Part shown: piece by piece, positions 28,658-36,883 of the stretch
Layout: each line of letters starts with the position of its first letter
Position numbering within the stretch: the first letter of the stretch is position 1
NCBI RefSeq assembly: GCF_027924565.1
Contig: NZ_AP027041.1
Coordinates: 2,418,001-2,482,000 of the forward strand
Direction of reading: 5' to 3'
Origin: Lysobacter auxotrophicus
Lineage (GTDB): Bacteria; Pseudomonadota; Gammaproteobacteria; Xanthomonadales; Xanthomonadaceae
Length of the DNA stretch: 64,000 nt
Notes under the pieces: generated by a model
What the model was told of the DNA's origin: nothing
Databases searched by the model: none
Seen by the model: the letters and a program-made list of their open reading frames with translations, nothing else
Made by a program: the position numbers and the translations under genes

Positions 28658-28915
28658 ATGACCGACCTGCAGTCCGCTTTCGAACAAGCCGCCAAGGACG
28701 TCCAGTCCCTGCCCGAGCGCCCGGACAACGAGACCTTGCTGCGCCTGTACGCGCTGTACAAGCAGGGCTCCGAGGGCGATGTCTCCGGAGCCAAGCCCGG
28801 CTTCTTCGACTTCGTCGGCACCGCGAAGTACGAGGCGTGGGCGAAGCTCAAGGGCACGTGCAGCGACGAGGCCAAGCAGAAGTACGTCGACCTGGTGAAG
28901 AAGCTGCGCGCCTGA
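28658..28915 (+). CDS. Acyl-CoA-binding protein (ACBP)
   Basis: An 85-aa four-helix protein starting at 28658 (MTDLQSAFEQAAKDVQSLPERPDNET). Hallmarks are LLRLYALYKQGSEGDVSGAKPGFFDFVGTAKYEAWAKLKG and KYVDLVKKL, including the conserved Tyr, Lys and Trp of the ligand pocket. ACBPs bind long-chain acyl-CoA in the cytosol and buffer or deliver it to enzymes. It lies 155 nt from the divergent fatty acyl-CoA reductase and 28 nt before the TetR gene, which supports substrate delivery to the reductase. Confidence 0.9.
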   Translation: MTDLQSAFEQAAKDVQSLPERPDNETLLRLYALYKQGSEGDVSGAKPGFFDFVGTAKYEAWAKLKGTCSDEAKQKYVDLVKKLRA

Positions 28916-28943
28916 CACGCGCCGCAGCCGCCGAACACGACCG

Positions 28944-29570
28944 ATGGCGAAACAGACGCGCCAGCGCATCCTCGACAGCGCATTGACGATGTTCAATGCC
29001 CTGGGCGAGCCGAACGTCACCACGAACCACATCGCCGACGAGCTGGAGATCAGCCCGGGCAACCTGTACTACCACTTCCGCAACAAGGACGACATCATCG
29101 AGCAGCTGTTCGCGCGCTTCGAGGAGCGCATGGACGCCGCGCTCGCCGCGCCGCAGGGCCGGTTGCCGGGACTGGAGGACATCTGGCTGCAGCTGCACCT
29201 GGTGTTCGAATGCATCTGGGATTACCGCTTCCTGCATCGCGACCTGGTGGAAATCCTCAGCCGGAACCGTCGCCTGCGGCTGCGCTTCGCGCGCATCCTG
29301 CGACGCGCCAACGAGCAGGCGCATACGGTGATGCGCGGACTGGTGCAGGCCGGGATCATGCGGGCCTCGAAGGACGAACTCGCCGCGACCGCGACCAACG
29401 TGCTGGTCATCGCCACGTTCTGGCTGAACTACGCGGCCGCGCGCGGCGACAAGGACGAACACGCCGCCATCCGCGACGGCATCGTGCAGGTGATGATGCT
29501 GCTGGCGCCGTTCCTACGCGATGCCGAACGCGTGCATCTCAACACGCTGACGCGGGCGTACCTGGACTGA
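28944..29570 (+). CDS. TetR/AcrR family transcriptional regulator
   Basis: A 208-aa regulator. The N-terminal helix-turn-helix is residues about 5-50 (TRQRILDSALTMFNALGEPNVTTNHIADELEISPGNLYYHFRNKDDII). The rest is a helical ligand-binding and dimerisation domain. It follows the ACBP gene by 28 nt and lies beside the divergent acyl-CoA reductase, so it probably controls this lipid module in response to an acyl-CoA or fatty acid. The ligand and operator are not determined, and I saw no clear palindromic operator in the 155-nt divergent gap. Confidence 0.85.
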   Translation: MAKQTRQRILDSALTMFNALGEPNVTTNHIADELEISPGNLYYHFRNKDDIIEQLFARFEERMDAALAAPQGRLPGLEDIWLQLHLVFECIWDYRFLHRDLVEILSRNRRLRLRFARILRRANEQAHTVMRGLVQAGIMRASKDELAATATNVLVIATFWLNYAAARGDKDEHAAIRDGIVQVMMLLAPFLRDAERVHLNTLTRAYLD

Positions 29571-29591
29571 CGCTCGCCGCGCGACCTGCGC

Positions 29592-29711
29592 TCAGCGCGG
29601 AACCTTGTTGCGCACCTGCCGCACGAGTACGGCCGCAAGCCCCAGACCCGCGAGCCACACGTGTCGCACGGTGGTTCTGCGGGTGGTCCTGCGGCTGGTT
29701 CGATGGATCAT
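29592..29711 (-). CDS. Small basic membrane-associated protein, putative
   Basis: A 39-aa reading frame with an ATG at 29711 and an AGGAGA placed 7 nt upstream. The sequence starts with Arg/Thr repeats (MIHRTSRRTTRRTTVRH), then a short hydrophobic stretch (VWLAGLGLAAVLV) and a basic tail (RQVRNKVPR). It lies in the 276-nt gap between the TetR gene and the TPR gene, antisense to both. The good ribosome-binding site supports it; nothing else does. No function assigned. Confidence 0.4.
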   Translation of the reverse strand: MIHRTSRRTTRRTTVRHVWLAGLGLAAVLVRQVRNKVPR

Positions 29712-29846
29712 CGATGTCTCCTGCGGCCGGCCGGGCTGCCACCCGACTGTCCGCCGTCGCGATCGAGCAATCACCCTAGCCCGCCCCCTTGCCAGCCCCG
29801 GGGCGCAGGCGGGATGCTGCGCCATCGACCGCACGAGGCACCGCCG

Positions 29847-30701
29847 ATGGCCGCGAAGTCCAGTTGGGCCGCCTTTCCGCACGACGCCAAGGGCTTCACG
29901 TACGCCGGCGACGCCCTCCGGAAGGCCTGGCCGAAGCTGCACGCTGGCGATGCCGAGCCGTACCCCGACGCGAAGCGGGCGGCGGTCCTGCTGTCCTCCG
30001 CCGGCAAGGCCGCGCCCAAGGGCGTGGACGCCGACGCATTGGCGGCGCAGCTACAGGACGCCTGGCGGGCCTTCCATCGCGGCGACTTCAAAGCAGCGCA
30101 CGAGGCGGGTGCGGCGTTGGGGCCTACGGGCGCATCGGTGGCCGTGAAAGCGTTGGGCATCCACGCGACCTATCTGGTGGACGACGACGCCGAGCGGCTC
30201 AAGCGTTTCGAACAGGCCGCCAAGCTGGCCGAAGCCGCGACGAGAGCGCTGCCGGACGAGGCGAACAGCCATTACCGTTACGCGTTCGCGCTGGGCCGAT
30301 ACAGCCAGGGCCTCAGCATCGCGAAGGCCTTGAAGGCCGGCATCGCCGGCAAGGTCAGGGGCGCCCTGGAGGCCACGCTGGACCTCGCCCCGAAGCACGC
30401 CGAAGCCCACACCGCGATGGCGCTCTACCACGCGGAGATCATCGGCAAGGTGGGCGCGATGATCGGCGGCCTGACGTACGGAGCCAAGGCCGCGGAAGCG
30501 GAAAAGCACATCGCGACCGCGCTGAAGCTCACCCCGGACTCGCCGATCGCGCACATCGAGTACGGCAACGTGCTGATGCTGCTGCACGGCGACAAGAAGG
30601 AAGACGCCGCCGCCGCGGAATACGAAAAAGCGGCCAGGCTCAAGCCGCTCGATGCCATGGAGGCGCTGGACGCCGCCTACGCGGCATCGCAGTTGGAGTG
30701 A
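29847..30701 (+). CDS. Tetratricopeptide-repeat-like helical protein
   Basis: A 284-aa soluble protein. The start at 29847 (MAAKSSWAAFPHDAKGF) is preferred; an upstream in-frame ATG at 29814 (MLRHRPHEAPP) lacks a better ribosome-binding site. From about residue 80 it consists of degenerate TPR-like helix pairs: LQDAWRAFHRGDFKAAHEAG, AAKLAEAATRALPDEANSHYRYAFALGRYSQG, AEKHIATALKLTPDSPIAHIEYGNVLML. No signal peptide. Partners are unknown. The convergent response regulator follows 13 nt later. Confidence 0.7.
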   Translation: MAAKSSWAAFPHDAKGFTYAGDALRKAWPKLHAGDAEPYPDAKRAAVLLSSAGKAAPKGVDADALAAQLQDAWRAFHRGDFKAAHEAGAALGPTGASVAVKALGIHATYLVDDDAERLKRFEQAAKLAEAATRALPDEANSHYRYAFALGRYSQGLSIAKALKAGIAGKVRGALEATLDLAPKHAEAHTAMALYHAEIIGKVGAMIGGLTYGAKAAEAEKHIATALKLTPDSPIAHIEYGNVLMLLHGDKKEDAAAAEYEKAARLKPLDAMEALDAAYAASQLE

Positions 30702-30714
30702 CCGGCGCCCGGCC

Positions 30715-31344
30715 TCAAAGCTCTGGGTGCAGCATCCCCAGATACCCGCGTTCGCGCGCGACGCGCGCCAGCGCCGGCAAGGTACGCACCCCGAGCTTCA
30801 CCATCAGGCTGGTGCGATGCCGGTAGAGCGTCTTCACGCTGATGCCCAGATCGGCCGCGATGGCCTTGGGCGGAAGCTCGGACAGCAGGCCGCGGAGCGT
30901 CTCCAGCTCGCGCGGCGTCAGGCCGAAATCGCGCGGGCGTTCTACCGCCTGCCCGATGTCGCTGCTCAGCGCCACGTCGCCCTTCATGACCCGGTCGAGG
31001 ACCGACACCAGTTCGGCGATCGCCGCCGTCTTGGTGACGTAGCCGTGGGCGCCCTCGTCGAGCGCACGGAGCACCACGCCGGGATCGCTGTGCATGCTGA
31101 CCACGACGCGGCGAACCTGCGGCAACTTGCTGCCAAGCGTGCGCAACAGCACCAGGCCGCCATCGGCTGTCGCAAGGCTGAGGTCGATGACCGCCACGTC
31201 GATGGGACGGATGCGGACGATCTCCAGCGCCTGCGCGGCGTCGGCGGCTTCGGCGACCACTTCGTAGCGGCCAGTGTTATGGAAGAGGCGTTTGAAGCCT
31301 TCTCGGACGATCGCGTGGTCGTCCACAAGCAGTGTGCGGATCAT
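30715..31344 (-). CDS. NarL/FixJ family response regulator (orphan)
   Basis: A 209-aa two-domain regulator. The receiver domain is residues 1-120 (LLVDDHAIVREGFKRLF; phosphoacceptor Asp in VAVIDLSLA near residue 54; Lys in GYVTKTA near 105). The LuxR-type helix-turn-helix is about 143-205 (LTPRELETLRGLLSELPPKAIAADLGISVKTLYRHRTSLMVKLGV). No histidine kinase is encoded beside it, so the partner is elsewhere. Cytosolic DNA-binding protein; targets unknown. Confidence 0.87.
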   Translation of the reverse strand: MIRTLLVDDHAIVREGFKRLFHNTGRYEVVAEAADAAQALEIVRIRPIDVAVIDLSLATADGGLVLLRTLGSKLPQVRRVVVSMHSDPGVVLRALDEGAHGYVTKTAAIAELVSVLDRVMKGDVALSSDIGQAVERPRDFGLTPRELETLRGLLSELPPKAIAADLGISVKTLYRHRTSLMVKLGVRTLPALARVARERGYLGMLHPEL

Positions 31345-31446
31345 CGGGCGAGTTTCGCCGACCGCAAGGGGGCGCGTAAGCGGAATATTCTGATTGTTGC
31401 GAGGAAGAGTCTCCGCCGCTCAGCCCTCCACTCGGCGGCCGGGGTG

Positions 31447-31477
31447 TTGCCAAACTCCGGCCCCTTTGCTGTATACT
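31447..31477 (+). promoter_or_regulatory. Probable sigma70 promoter of tRNA-Val
   Basis: A TTGCCA box at 31447-31452 and a TATACT box at 31472-31477, 19 nt apart, lie just before the tRNA gene at 31491. The -10 is close to consensus; the spacing is slightly long. Confidence 0.6.
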
Positions 31478-31490
31478 GCGCAGCCCTTAC

Positions 31491-31565
31491 GGGCGGTTAG
31501 CTCAGCGGTAGAGCACTGCTTTCACACGGCAGGGGTCACAAGTTCGAAACTTGTACCGCCCACCA
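31491..31565 (+). tRNA. tRNA-Val (anticodon CAC)
   Basis: Acceptor arms GGGCGGT (31491-31497) and ACCGCCC (31555-31561) pair fully. The D-loop contains AGCTCAGCGGTAGAGC, the anticodon loop is TTCACAC with anticodon CAC reading GTG, and the T-loop is GTTCGAA. The discriminator A is followed by an encoded CCA ending at 31565. A promoter precedes it and a strong terminator follows. Confidence 0.95.
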
Positions 31566-31574
31566 GTTTCAGGC

Positions 31575-31607
31575 AAAGGCCGGCGAAAGCCGGCCTTTTG
31601 CTTTTCC
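31575..31607 (+). terminator. Rho-independent terminator after tRNA-Val
   Basis: A perfect 10-bp stem (aaaggccggc at 31575-31584, gccggccttt at 31589-31598) with a GAAA loop is followed by a T-rich tract (tgctttt). It ends the tRNA-Val transcript before the ArsC-like gene. Confidence 0.85.
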
Positions 31608-31631
31608 GTCCCGGCATTCACGGAGGGTCAG

Positions 31632-31985
31632 ATGAACGGAACGCGGCTGTACCACAATCGGCGCTGCTCGAAGTCGCGGGGCGCGCTCGAACTGCTTCAC
31701 GAACGCGGCATCGAGCCGGAGATCGTGGCCTACCTGGATTCCCCGCCCTCTCCGGCCGACATCCAAGCCCTGCTCGATGCGTTGCGCCTGCCCGCGCGCC
31801 AGCTGCTGCGTAGCGGTGAGGAGGACTACAAGGCGCTCGGCCTGGCGGACGAATCGTTGCCGGAGTCGGCGTTGATCGACGCGATGAGCACGCATCCGCG
31901 CCTGATAGAGCGACCGATCTTCGTGCACGGCGGCCGGGCCGTCATCGGCCGGCCGCCCGAGCGCGTGCTGGAACTGCTCCCCTGA
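31632..31985 (+). CDS. ArsC family (arsenate-reductase-like) protein
   Basis: A 117-aa thioredoxin-fold protein starting at 31632 (MNGTRLYHNRRCSKSRGALELLHERGIEPEIVAYL). The redox Cys12 sits in RRCSKSR as in glutaredoxin-dependent ArsC and YffB-like proteins. The conserved end RPIFVHGGRAVIGRPPERVLELL includes the arsenate-family arginine segment. No arsR, arsB or other arsenic gene is nearby, so arsenate reduction is a family-level guess. It is convergent with the UDP-sugar dehydrogenase gene, 4 nt apart. Confidence 0.8.
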   Translation: MNGTRLYHNRRCSKSRGALELLHERGIEPEIVAYLDSPPSPADIQALLDALRLPARQLLRSGEEDYKALGLADESLPESALIDAMSTHPRLIERPIFVHGGRAVIGRPPERVLELLP

Positions 31986-31989
31986 CCCG

Positions 31990-33264
31990 CTACAGCCGCG
32001 CGTCGACCTCATCGCGCGGATACAGGCTCTTGATGTCGTAAAGCAGCGCGTGCGGCTTCCCGAAAGCCCGTGCGCCGCCCGCCTCCATCGCCCGGAACTG
32101 ATCGTGCGCGACGGCCAGCACCACCGCATCGTACGCGCCGTGCTCGGGTTGGGAGACCAGTTCGATCCCGTACGCGTCGCGCGCTTCAGCGGCATCGGCC
32201 CATGGGTCGTGGATGTCCACCTTCGCCCGGTATTCGCCGAATTTCTGCGCGAGTTCCGCCACGCGCGTGTTGCGCAGGTCGGCGCAGTTTTCCTTGAAGG
32301 TGAGTCCGAGGATCAGGATGCGCGATCCGGCAACCGCGATATCGCGCTGGATCATGAGCTTCACCACATCGGTCGCGACGTGCTCGCCCATCGCGTCATT
32401 GATACGCCGGCACGCCAGCAGGATGTCGGGGTAATACCCTGCCGCCTGCGCCTTCTGGATGAGGTAGTACGGGTCCACGCCGATGCAGTGCCCACCCACC
32501 AGCCCCGGCCGGAACGGCAGGAAATTCCACTTGGTTCCGGCCGCTTCCAGCACCTCGGTCGTGTCGATGCCCAGGCGCTGGAAGATCAGCGCGAACTCGT
32601 TCACCAGCGCGATGTTGGCGTCGCGCTGGGTGTTCTCGATGACCTTGGATGCTTCGGCCACCCGGATGCTGGACGCCTTGTGCGTGCCGGCCTTGATGAT
32701 GCTGCGGTACAGCGCATCGACGAACTCGGCGGCTTCCGGCGTGGACCCGGACGTCACCTTCGGAATGTCGACCAGCTTGCGCTGCTTGTCGCCGGGGTTG
32801 ATCCGCTCGGGGCTGTAGCCGACGAAGAAGTCCTGATTGAACGTGAGACCGGAGACGCGCTCCAGTTCCGGCACGCAGATCTCCTCCGTCGCGCCCGGAT
32901 ACACGGTGGACTCATAGATCACCGTGTCGCCCTTCTTGAGCACCCCGCCGATGGTGCGGCTGGCGTCGATCAGGGGACGGAAATCGGGTCGCTTGTGCTC
33001 GTCTACGGGGGTGGGGACGGTGACGATGAAGACGTTGCAGGCGCGGAGCTGCGCCGTATCCGATGTAAACCGTAGTCGCGGTGCTCCCGCGATATCCGCA
33101 CAAGCCAGTTCGCTATTCGAGTCGTCGCCGACCTCGAGCTCGGCGACGCGTCGCGCGTCGATATCATAGCCAAGCGTATCAATTAGCCTACCGAACTCTA
33201 CAGCGAGTGGGAGCCCAACGTACCCCATGCCAATGACGGCAACGCAGCGGCCCTTCAAATCCAT
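31990..33264 (-). CDS. tviB: Nucleotide sugar dehydrogenase, TviB/WbpA type
   Basis: A 424-aa NAD-dependent UDP-sugar 6-dehydrogenase. The Rossmann motif VIGMGYVGLPLAVEFG is at residues 10-25, a TP-V-D-E type segment PTPVDEHKRPD near 85-95, and the catalytic Cys is in GGHCIGVDPYYL. It most resembles the Vi-antigen TviB/VipA and WbpA group acting on UDP-GlcNAc or UDP-GalNAc to give the uronic acid. It is last in the exopolysaccharide cluster. Its first ~200 nt (33060-33264) are visibly less GC-rich than the rest, suggesting a recombination junction within the gene. Confidence 0.87.
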   Translation of the reverse strand: MDLKGRCVAVIGMGYVGLPLAVEFGRLIDTLGYDIDARRVAELEVGDDSNSELACADIAGAPRLRFTSDTAQLRACNVFIVTVPTPVDEHKRPDFRPLIDASRTIGGVLKKGDTVIYESTVYPGATEEICVPELERVSGLTFNQDFFVGYSPERINPGDKQRKLVDIPKVTSGSTPEAAEFVDALYRSIIKAGTHKASSIRVAEASKVIENTQRDANIALVNEFALIFQRLGIDTTEVLEAAGTKWNFLPFRPGLVGGHCIGVDPYYLIQKAQAAGYYPDILLACRRINDAMGEHVATDVVKLMIQRDIAVAGSRILILGLTFKENCADLRNTRVAELAQKFGEYRAKVDIHDPWADAAEARDAYGIELVSQPEHGAYDAVVLAVAHDQFRAMEAGGARAFGKPHALLYDIKSLYPRDEVDARL

Positions 33265-33402
33265 CCGATGCCCCTCTTTAGCGGGATGACAATGCAGGCC
33301 CGGCGGCCGGCTTCCATGATAATCGACTGAATGGAAAGGCGCGGCCGAACGTGCAGGACGGGATAGTCTCAGCCGCCTCCCCTGTCGGCGCCGCGGAAGG
33401 CA

Positions 33403-33570
33403 CTAGCCGCTGCGCACCGACGACGTGACGACCGCCGGCCGGTCAGACTCCCGACCACCCGCACTATAGAGACTGATTAGCGCGCGGTAGTTGCGCCGAG
33501 TGAATGATGCCTCGTACCTATCGCGCGAGCATCGTACTGAGCGAAAGGAATGACAAGTTCTTAGCCGCAC
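33403..33570 (-). pseudogene. Remnant of a glycosyltransferase C-terminus
   Basis: The 353-nt gap between the sugar dehydrogenase and the phosphotransferase gene has no intact gene. On the minus strand one frame is open from about 33620 to a TAG at 33403-33405. Its end reads SRDRYEASFTRRNYRALISLYSAG, which resembles the C-terminal helix of GT4-type glycosyltransferases. No start codon or upstream domain is left, so the 5' part seems deleted. The rest of the gap (33265-33402) shows nothing recognisable. The call rests on a short pattern. Confidence 0.4.
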
Positions 33571-33617
33571 GGAACATTCAAACGAGCCCTGCTTAGTTTC
33601 CGTCGAGGTCGCTGGCC

Positions 33618-35054
33618 CTAGTAGGCGCCCGCTCCAACGAACCCCTTCGCCAAGGTCATGACGATGATCCTCAAGTCAAACAACACCGACCAGTTCTGTA
33701 TGTAGTAAAGGTCGTAGTCGACGCGCCGGCTCATCTTCTCCAGCGTGTCCGTTTCCCCGCGCAAACCATTCACTTGCGCCCAGCCGGTGATGCCCGGCTT
33801 CATGCGATGTCGCTGCATGTAGTTCTGGACGACGCTCTTGTAGTAATTGTTGTGCTCGATCGCGTGCGGACGCGGACCGACGATGGACATCGTTCCCTCC
33901 AGGACGTTGAAGAACTGCGGGAGCTCGTCCAGGCTCGTTCGCCTTAAGAGGCGGCCAAAACGCGTCACGCGCGGGTCCTCGCGAGTTGCCTGGGTGACCT
34001 CGCCGTGGCTTTCTGCATGGAGTCGCATGCTCCGGAACTTCCACACTTCGATGGTTTTTCCATCGAGTCCGTGTCGCTTCTGCTTGAACAGGACCGGCCC
34101 GGGTGAACTTAGTTTTACGCCGGACGCGATCAGCGCCATCAGTGGCCCGACGACCAACAGGATAAGGAGCGCGAGTACGCGATCTTCCACTCCCTTGATC
34201 ACGCGGGCTTCGCCATTCAATGGGCTGGCGCGCAGATTGATGACCGGCAGCTCGTTCAACAGCTCGACCGAACCGTTGAAGATCTCGCGTTCGCAGACAT
34301 TCGGGACGTACTTGATGTCCGCGGTGGAGTGCTCGAGCGAACCCAGAACGCTGGTTAGCCAGGGCGCACTTGCATCGCCGGGTGCGATCCACACCTGCCG
34401 GATACCGTTCGACGCCACGTACGCGCGCATGGTGTCCATTGCGCCAAGATGCGCGACGCCCGCGATCGCCTCACGAGCATCCGGCATCACCGAGAACCAC
34501 CCGCGCAGTTCGACGAGGTGGGCGCCGCAGGATCGAAGCTGCTGCGCGACGCGCGAAGCCGCCGCAGCGTCGCCGACGACGACCGCCCGGCACACGTCGT
34601 GGCCGTGCGACACGGCGTAGCGGTTCACCGCGCGACATACGACACGCAGCGCGACCGACGCCACGACAGTACCGAAGCACCAGTAAGCCCACCAGAGGCG
34701 CGACGTTACGCCAGGCACCTTCAGAAGGGCGACGTAAAGCACGCCCAGAACGAAGACCATTACCCACAACGCAAGCAGACGGAATCCATGCCGGGTCCAG
34801 TGCTTGGCGCGCCAGCCGCTATAGCATGAAGACGAGCCGAGCACGATCATCGTGAACAGCAAACCTCGCGCGATTGCCCGCTCGAACTCGATCGGCATGC
34901 TGAGCGAGCCAAACCGCAGACGGTACGCCAATACCGCAGCAGCAGCGAGCACCACCATGTCGCCCAGCCGCAGCAGGATCGATAGGAGCGCGGACATGCG
35001 CGTCTGCGGCAGACTCTCTATCTCATAGGGCCTGCGGATCGGGACCGGAAGCAT
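33618..35054 (-). CDS. Undecaprenyl-phosphate sugar phosphotransferase (GumD/WcaJ type)
   Basis: A 478-aa inner-membrane protein that loads the first sugar-1-phosphate, probably glucose, onto undecaprenyl phosphate. The N-terminal half has about four membrane helices and a nucleotide-binding-like soluble insert (RAVVVGDAAAASRVAQQLRSCGAHLVELRGWFSV). The C-terminal catalytic domain (residues about 280-478) carries KLSSPGPVLFKQKRHGLDGKTIEVWKFRSM, RRTSLDELPQFFNVLEGTMSIVGPRP and KPGITGWAQVNGLRGETDT. Its start is 3 nt from the stop of the O-antigen-ligase-like gene. Confidence 0.9.
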   Translation of the reverse strand: MLPVPIRRPYEIESLPQTRMSALLSILLRLGDMVVLAAAAVLAYRLRFGSLSMPIEFERAIARGLLFTMIVLGSSSCYSGWRAKHWTRHGFRLLALWVMVFVLGVLYVALLKVPGVTSRLWWAYWCFGTVVASVALRVVCRAVNRYAVSHGHDVCRAVVVGDAAAASRVAQQLRSCGAHLVELRGWFSVMPDAREAIAGVAHLGAMDTMRAYVASNGIRQVWIAPGDASAPWLTSVLGSLEHSTADIKYVPNVCEREIFNGSVELLNELPVINLRASPLNGEARVIKGVEDRVLALLILLVVGPLMALIASGVKLSSPGPVLFKQKRHGLDGKTIEVWKFRSMRLHAESHGEVTQATREDPRVTRFGRLLRRTSLDELPQFFNVLEGTMSIVGPRPHAIEHNNYYKSVVQNYMQRHRMKPGITGWAQVNGLRGETDTLEKMSRRVDYDLYYIQNWSVLFDLRIIVMTLAKGFVGAGAY

Positions 35055-35057
35055 GGC

Positions 35058-36379
35058 TCACGCCTCCCCGCCGCAGTTACCGCGCGTCCCGGACAGCAGC
35101 AGGGACAGCGGCACCGCCAGCACGGCCATCACGGCGTACGTGCGAAGCGGATAGTCGACGAGCGAGTGCAACATGGGAACCGTGACGGCAACAACAGAAC
35201 CAACCATTATTGGCGGTCTGTCGCGCGCAACAATCAGTTTGTTTCTTATCGCGATAACGAACAGCGCCAGTGCCGCGGCCACGAAGAAGACGCCGAATGC
35301 GCCCCACTCGACGAGAAGTTCCAGGAACTCATCGTGTGCGTGCAATGCGTAGACCGCGCCGGTCTTCGTGAGCGGCTCGAATGGGGCGTACGCGTAACGG
35401 AAGGTCCCCGGACCGCTACCCCATGGCCAGTACGCTTTGGCGGCCTCCCAGCCGTACTCAAGGTACTGCCAGCGCAGGTCCTTGAGCGGATCCAGTTCGA
35501 GGCGAGCGCTGAGCCCGGTCCACGCGTACGCCCAGACCATGCATGCGCTGGCGAAGCAGGCGAATGTCATGCCGATGGCAGCAAGCCGTACACGTCTCAC
35601 AAGAAGCAGCATCACCGCGGTGGCCGCCGCGCACGCCAGGAGGAACCCGGTACGCGAAAAGCTCAGTCCAGCGGCTACGAGCAATAGGACTGTAGCGCCG
35701 TACCACAGCGCCGCCTCCGTGCGCCGCGTCGACGACACATGCGTAGCCAGTGCAAGCGACAGCGTGCCAGCATCGCCATCAGCGATGCGAAGTGGTTGCG
35801 ATTCGCGAACGTTCCGATCGCGCCGATGGCGTGATGGTAATCGTACATGCGCAGTATCGAATGCCGACCAGCCGCCGCCTGCGCATAGCCGATCAGCCCG
35901 AGCACGCAGCCAAGGAGCACGCACAGCTTGAGGAGTCGGTATCTGGCGTTGTTGCCAACAGTGGATAACAGCGCGACCATCGCGCAAAAGACGAGCCATT
36001 GCACCAGCGAACGTACGGTTGCCCACGCGTCGAGCGTCGCCGGCAGGCCGGAAGTCTTGACGCCGGCGGCATGAAGATCGGACAGGATTGCGGAGCGCAT
36101 CGGCAACCGGCCGATCCAATCCGAGGGAAACGGAACCAGTTGGACGAGGTGCCACGACACCACTGCGATCAGGAGCAGCATCGTCAACCGCTGCAGTAAG
36201 TCCTGTGCCTTCCACGACCAGCGTATGCAGGCCAGCAACAGTACCGGCATCGCGGCGAATACCACGATGACATCGCCTGCGCCGCGAGATCCGCCGCCGA
36301 AGACCAACGCCATGACCAGCAGAAAACCGATGGCGAGTTCCGGCATGCGGTTGCCGGTGATCACGCTTCGGGGAGTCAT
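35058..36379 (-). pseudogene. O-antigen ligase/Wzy-like polymerase, frameshifted
   Basis: Two overlapping minus-strand frames together make one protein of about 440 residues. The first (from an ATG at 36379 or 36427) encodes membrane helices up to GTFANRNHFASLMAMLA. The second continues TLSLALATHVSSTRRTEAALWYGATVLLLVAAGLSFSRTGFLL to the end at 35058, including GSGPGTFRYAY and AHDEFLELLVEWGAFG, hallmarks of the WaaL/Wzy O-antigen-ligase family. One missing base near 35766 (a GG reduced to G on the plus strand) would join them. It is either a real null mutation or a sequencing error. Confidence 0.75.
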
Positions 36380-36444
36380 CGAACGCACCGAGGCCTCACG
36401 CCCGACGTCAGCGAACGTCGGGCGCATCGAGTGTCGAGGGCTGG

Positions 36445-36825
36445 TTACGGACTGGAAGGCTTGGCGCGTTCGGCACCGTGGTGGCCGCCGCCGCCCGCCG
36501 CCGCACCGATCGCGATGGCGCCGACGCCGGCTGCCACACCAACGCCCGCTGCAATCCCACCACCAGCCGCATGGGCTGCGCCCGCCTTGCCGACTTTCGC
36601 TGCCTTGCCGGGCTTGCCGGCCTTCGTCGTACCGTTAGCGTTGCCGGAGTTCTGCGTGCCCTTCGCCTTGCCCTTGCTGGAACCATCGGAAGCCTGGTTC
36701 CGGCAATCGTGTCCTTCGCACTTCGGATGGTTCTTGTCGTCCGAAGTTCCGCGCGTCGTCGATTGCGCCGCGGCATTCCCGATCACGCACACCATCATCA
36801 GACAGGCGATCCATTTCTTCATCAT
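36445..36825 (-). CDS. Small exported glycine/lysine-rich protein
   Basis: A 126-aa protein with a signal peptide (MMKKWIACLMMVCVIGNAAAQS, cleaved near residue 21). Residues about 22-50 hold a Cys pair (HPKCEGHDCRN), 50-82 a Gly/Lys/Asn-rich low-complexity stretch (GKAKGTQNSGNANGTTKAGKPGKAAKVGKAG), and 85-112 an Ala/Gly/Val hydrophobic segment. The end contains HH and is basic. It lies inside the exopolysaccharide operon between the TPR protein and the polymerase-like gene. Family not recognised; a matrix or surface role is inference from position. Confidence 0.65.
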   Translation of the reverse strand: MMKKWIACLMMVCVIGNAAAQSTTRGTSDDKNHPKCEGHDCRNQASDGSSKGKAKGTQNSGNANGTTKAGKPGKAAKVGKAGAAHAAGGGIAAGVGVAAGVGAIAIGAAAGGGGHHGAERAKPSSP

Positions 36826-36883
36826 CGTGCTCCGTTGGTTGAAGCCCGAATTATCCCGGCGGTTGATTAACCCATACGCACAA

